A stretch of 8,501 nt of DNA from the NCBI GenBank assembly GCA_964371835.1, contig CAYJOP010000088.1, positions 1 through 8,501 on the forward strand. Direction: 5' to 3'. This DNA is from CAYJAD01 sp964371835. GTDB lineage: Bacteria; Desulfobacterota; Desulfovibrionia; Desulfovibrionales; Desulfovibrionaceae. A program made the position numbers and the translations under genes. Below, piece by piece: positions 4,726 through 8,501 of the stretch. How positions within the stretch are numbered: the first letter of the stretch is position 1; the number at the start of each line of letters is the position of its first letter. The notes below the pieces were generated by a model, which searched no databases, was not told the DNA's origin, and saw only the letters and a list, made by a program, of their open reading frames with translations.

Positions 4726-7700
4726 ATGAGCCAGATCACCAAACAATTTGGCAAGATCAAAGTTACACTACCTATTCCACATTTGCTCAACCTGCAAATA
4801 GACTCTTATCGCAAATTCCTACAGGAAGGTGCGGTGGAGCGTTTGCCACATGAGGGATTGGAGGGCGTGTTTCGTACTGTATTTCCCATTGAAGATTTTA
4901 ACCGTACTGCAAGTCTTGAATTTGTTGATTATGTAATTCAAGACCCCAAGTACGATCAGGCTGAGTGTATTTCTAAGGGCTTAACTTATGAAGCCCCCAT
5001 ACGCATAAAGGTACGCCTTGTTGTGTATGATGTTGATGAAACCTCTGGCAACCGTACCATACGCGACATTAAGGAACAAGACATCTACTTCGGCACATTA
5101 CCTTTAATGACCGAAAAAGGTACATTCATCATAAATGGTACTGAGCGTGTTATTGTTAATCAATTACAACGCTCACCAGGCATCATTTTTGAACATGACA
5201 GCGGCAAAACACATACCAGCCGTAAAGTTCTTTATTCTTGCCGTGTTATCCCCATGCGTGGCTCTTGGCTTGATTTTGACTTTGACCATAAAGACATTTT
5301 ATATGTGCGTATTGACCGTCGCCGTAAAATGCCTGCCACCATTTTATTTAAGGCCATGGGCATGAACAATGCGCAAATCCTTGAATATTTCTATACTCGT
5401 GAATTTTATCAACTTGAGAAAAATAATCGTGTTTTCTGGGAAGTGGAAAAGCATTTATTCCGCAAGGAAAATGCCTTCACTGACATTAACGACGCGGAAG
5501 GTAATGCCATTGTAAAAGCTGGTAAAGCCATTAATAAAAGAGCTTGGCGCCAAATTTGCGATGCAAAGATTGAACGTCTTGAAGTTGCACCTGAAACCTT
5601 GGAAGGCTTATTCCTAGCCGAAGACATGGTGGATAAAGGCACTGGCGAAGTTATTGCTGAAGCTGCTGAAGAAATCACCGCAGCCCTTGTGGAGCGCATG
5701 CGTGAGGCTAAGATTACACGCATTCCTGTGCTACATACAAGGGGTGCTGATGCTTCATCTTCCATCCGTGACACCTTGGTCATGGACCGCATAGTTGACA
5801 TGGAAAAAGCGCAAGAAGAAATTTATCGTCGTTTGCGTCCGTCATCTCCGCCCACTGCCGAGATTGCCGCAAGTTTCTTTGACAATATCTTCCGTAGCAC
5901 TGACTATTATGACCTATCCCCTGTGGGACGCTACAAGTTAAATCAACGTTTAAGCCTTGAAACTGACCTTGATAAGCGCGTGCTTACAGATGAAGATATT
6001 CTAACTGCCATCAAAGTCTTGGTTAATCTAAAAGATAACCACGGCCCAGCAGATGATATTGACCACTTGGGCAATCGCCGTGTTCGCCTTGTGGGTGAGC
6101 TTGTGGAAAATCAGTATCGCATTGGCCTAGTACGCATGGAGCGTGCCATTAAAGAGCGTATGAGCTTGCAAGAAGTTGCAACTCTTATGCCTCATGATTT
6201 AATAAATCCAAAGCCTGTTGCTGCTGTACTTAAAGAGTTCTTTGGCACATCACAGCTTTCACAATTCATGGACCAAACCAACTCTCTTTCAGAGGTGACA
6301 CACAAGCGCCGCTTATCGGCTCTTGGCCCTGGTGGTCTAACTCGTGAGCGTGCAGGCTTTGAAGTTCGTGACGTACACACTTCACACTATGGCCGCATCT
6401 GCCCCATTGAAACACCTGAAGGTCCAAATATTGGTCTTATTGTTTCACTAACAACTTATGCAAAAGTTAATGACTTTGGCTTTATTGAAACACCTTATCG
6501 TGTTGTGCGTGAAGGAAAACTCACCGACGAAGTTATTCACCTTGATGCATCACGTGAAGGCAATGAAGTTATTGCTCAGGCCAACGCTCGCCTTGATGAA
6601 AAAGGGTCCTTACTTGATGATCAAGTAACAGTGCGTGTGGCTAACGGCGATGTGGAAATGCGTGGCCGTGAAGAAGTTACACTTATGGATATTTCACCAA
6701 GCCAAATGGTGTCTATCTCTGCGGCATTAATTCCATTCCTTGAGCATGATGACGCAAACCGCGCACTCATGGGCTCAAACATGCAACGTCAAGCAGTACC
6801 ACTACTTTGCTCTGAAAAGCCACTGGTTGGCACTGGCATGGAAGTGGACGTGGCTCGTGACTCTGGTGCTTGTATTGTGGCTGATGCTGATGGCGTTGTT
6901 AAATATGCAGATGCCAATAGAATTATCGTTGCTTATGAGGGTGATGTTTACCCCGATACTGGCGGCGTTAAAGCCTATGATTTATTAAAGTTCCATAAGT
7001 CTAACCAAAACTCTTGCTTTGGTCAGGTGCCCAGTTGTGTGCCTGGTCAAGTTATTAAAAAGGGTGCCATCATCGCAGACGGCACAGGTATTTCCGACGG
7101 CGAGCTAGCCCTTGGTAAAAACCTTGTGGTAGCCTTTATGCCTTGGTGCGGTTATAACTACGAGGATTCCATTCTTATATCTGAGCGCATGGTAAAGGAT
7201 GACGTTTTCACCTCTGTGCACATTGAGGAATTTGAAGCCGTTGCCCGTGACACCAAGCTTGGACCAGAAGAAATTACCAGAGACATTCCAAATGTTGGCG
7301 AAGATATGCTCAGAAACCTTGACGAGAGTGGCATCATTCGCATTGGTGCTGCGGTTAAGCCTGATGACATTTTGGTGGGTAAAATTACTCCCAAGGGCGA
7401 AACTCAGCTCACTCCTGAAGAAAAACTTTTGCGCGCCATCTTTGGTGAAAAAGCTCGCGATGTGAAAAATACTTCACTAAAAGTTCCTCCAGGAATTGAA
7501 GGTACAATTATTGATGTTAAAATGTTCAACCGTCGCTCTGGTGATAAAGACGATAGAACCAAGGCCATTGAGGCTTATGACATCAGCATAATTGACCAAA
7601 AAGAGCAAGACCATGCCCGTGCTCTTGCTGAGAGCACCAAGGAGCAATTGCGCTCTGAAGTTATTGGAAAGCAAATTTCTGCCTCCATCCCCGGTAAGAA

Positions 7701-8501
7701 AAAGGGTGAAGTTTTAGCAGAAGCTGGATCCACATTAAATGAAGAATTATTTAATGAACTACCAGTTAAGCGTCTTGCAAACCTCTTTAAGAGTAAGGAA
7801 GTTAACGAAACCGTTGCCAACGCTCTTGAAGCTTATGACGCTCGCATTGAGTTTTTAAGACATATATATGACACCAAGCGTGATAAAGTTACCGAAGGTG
7901 ACGATTTAGCCCCTGGTGTTATTAAGACAGTTAAAGTCTATATTGCTGTTAAGCGTAAGCTTTCAGTTGGTGACAAAATGGCTGGTCGTCACGGTAACAA
8001 GGGTGTTGTTTCTTGCATCTTACCAGAAGAAGATATGCCTTTCTTCGCTGATGGTCGCCCTGTGGATATTGTATTAAATCCGCTTGGTGTGCCTTCTCGT
8101 ATGAACATTGGTCAGATTATGGAAACACACTTGGGTTGGGCTGCAAAAGAGCTTGGTCGCCAGTTGGCTGAGCTTATGGATAGTGGTTCAGCACTTAACG
8201 TGGTTAGAGATGAAGTTAAAAACGTCTTCAAGTCTGATGATGTCAACGCTCTTGTTGACGAAATGGACGACGAAACCTTTAGAATTTCTGTACAAAAACT
8301 TAAGCACGGTATTGTTACTAAGACCCCTGTCTTTGACGGTGCCGCTGAAGAAGAAATATGGAAATGGCTTGAAAGGGCAGGGCTTGATAATGACGGTAAA
8401 ACGGTACTTTATGACGGCCGCACTGGTGATGCCTTCAAAAACCGTGTTACCACAGGTGTTATGTATCTCTTAAAGCTACACCACCTTGTTGATGAAAAAA
8501 T
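4726..8501 (+). CDS. rpoB: RNA polymerase beta subunit (3' end outside the window)
   Basis: The catalytic beta subunit of RNA polymerase, open for 1258 codons to the window edge; roughly 110 more are expected from Desulfovibrio RpoB length. The start ATG (MSQITKQFGKIKV) has GAGGT with 5-nt spacing. Landmarks: the N-terminal LPLMTEKGTFIINGTERVIV region, the rifampicin pocket from about 505 (GTSQLSQFMDQ onward, numbering coincident with E. coli), RAGFEVRDVH, CPIETPEGPNIGLI, the GYNYEDSILISERM motif, GEKARDVKNTSLKVP, GDKMAGRHGNKGVVS with active-site lysines, and LNPLGVPSRMNIGQ. Gln513, Asp516, His526, Ser531 and Leu533 are retained, so rifampicin sensitivity is expected; Thr518 and Ser520 differ from E. 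coli. rplL is not directly upstream, which is unusual. rpoC probably follows beyond the edge. Confidence 0.97.
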   Translation, partial: MSQITKQFGKIKVTLPIPHLLNLQIDSYRKFLQEGAVERLPHEGLEGVFRTVFPIEDFNRTASLEFVDYVIQDPKYDQAECISKGLTYEAPIRIKVRLVVYDVDETSGNRTIRDIKEQDIYFGTLPLMTEKGTFIINGTERVIVNQLQRSPGIIFEHDSGKTHTSRKVLYSCRVIPMRGSWLDFDFDHKDILYVRIDRRRKMPATILFKAMGMNNAQILEYFYTREFYQLEKNNRVFWEVEKHLFRKENAFTDINDAEGNAIVKAGKAINKRAWRQICDAKIERLEVAPETLEGLFLAEDMVDKGTGEVIAEAAEEITAALVERMREAKITRIPVLHTRGADASSSIRDTLVMDRIVDMEKAQEEIYRRLRPSSPPTAEIAASFFDNIFRSTDYYDLSPVGRYKLNQRLSLETDLDKRVLTDEDILTAIKVLVNLKDNHGPADDIDHLGNRRVRLVGELVENQYRIGLVRMERAIKERMSLQEVATLMPHDLINPKPVAAVLKEFFGTSQLSQFMDQTNSLSEVTHKRRLSALGPGGLTRERAGFEVRDVHTSHYGRICPIETPEGPNIGLIVSLTTYAKVNDFGFIETPYRVVREGKLTDEVIHLDASREGNEVIAQANARLDEKGSLLDDQVTVRVANGDVEMRGREEVTLMDISPSQMVSISAALIPFLEHDDANRALMGSNMQRQAVPLLCSEKPLVGTGMEVDVARDSGACIVADADGVVKYADANRIIVAYEGDVYPDTGGVKAYDLLKFHKSNQNSCFGQVPSCVPGQVIKKGAIIADGTGISDGELALGKNLVVAFMPWCGYNYEDSILISERMVKDDVFTSVHIEEFEAVARDTKLGPEEITRDIPNVGEDMLRNLDESGIIRIGAAVKPDDILVGKITPKGETQLTPEEKLLRAIFGEKARDVKNTSLKVPPGIEGTIIDVKMFNRRSGDKDDRTKAIEAYDISIIDQKEQDHARALAESTKEQLRSEVIGKQISASIPGKKKGEVLAEAGSTLNEELFNELPVKRLANLFKSKEVNETVANALEAYDARIEFLRHIYDTKRDKVTEGDDLAPGVIKTVKVYIAVKRKLSVGDKMAGRHGNKGVVSCILPEEDMPFFADGRPVDIVLNPLGVPSRMNIGQIMETHLGWAAKELGRQLAELMDSGSALNVVRDEVKNVFKSDDVNALVDEMDDETFRISVQKLKHGIVTKTPVFDGAAEEEIWKWLERAGLDNDGKTVLYDGRTGDAFKNRVTTGVMYLLKLHHLVDEK

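Noticed and set aside
5409..5801. 130-residue minus-strand ORF and other long ORFs opposite or inside rpoB
   Set aside because: They are shadows of the rpoB reading frame, with low-complexity Ser/Ala/Arg-rich translations and no ribosome binding sites; rpoB is clearly the real gene.
1..8501. CRISPR arrays, tRNA or rRNA genes, insertion sequences with transposases, phage genes
   Set aside because: No regularly spaced repeat array, cloverleaf, rRNA-like segment or transposase coding sequence was seen on either strand.

Overview
The window most likely comes from a sulfate-reducing-type deltaproteobacterium, family Desulfovibrionaceae or a close relative. This rests mainly on the RpoB sequence, which reads like Desulfovibrio RpoB throughout, including the rifampicin-pocket variant with Thr at 518. 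Base composition is moderate to low in GC, below that of many free-living Desulfovibrio, so a host-associated or uncultured lineage is possible. The family call is from remembered family sequences, not from a search.

Layout. At the left, aroK (shikimate kinase) runs leftward. Its last 17 codons plus the stop are repeated exactly as a 55-bp direct repeat beginning at base 1. Between the two copies lie hairpins and a C-run half-palindrome. A 369-bp divergent intergenic region separates aroK from rightward hom (homoserine dehydrogenase). It holds an aroK promoter, a 12-bp-arm hairpin and a 21-bp-arm perfect hairpin just before the hom ribosome binding site. The G-run/C-run elements near 47-107 and 930-1050 belong to one repeat family placed in opposite orientations. 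hom ends one base from the end of a leftward mazE-mazF toxin-antitoxin pair. That pair has an overlapping gene junction and a 23-bp palindromic operator covering its promoter.

Next comes a leftward single gene for a TviB/WbpO-type UDP-N-acetylhexosamine 6-dehydrogenase, with its own promoter. A 359-bp divergent region follows. It contains a perfect -10 box, a 40-codon small ORF and a clear Rho-independent terminator, then two leader hairpins. rpoB begins at 4726 and runs off the right edge, with about 1258 codons present.

How the genes fit together. aroK (aromatic amino acids), hom (threonine/methionine), the sugar-nucleotide dehydrogenase (surface polysaccharide), mazEF (stress or stability module) and rpoB (transcription) share no pathway. 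The region is a mosaic of single-gene units in alternating orientation. The most notable points are the repeat family and the edge duplication, the small transcription unit in front of rpoB, the absence of rplL directly upstream of rpoB, and the well-defined mazEF operator. I found no clearly new multi-gene system.
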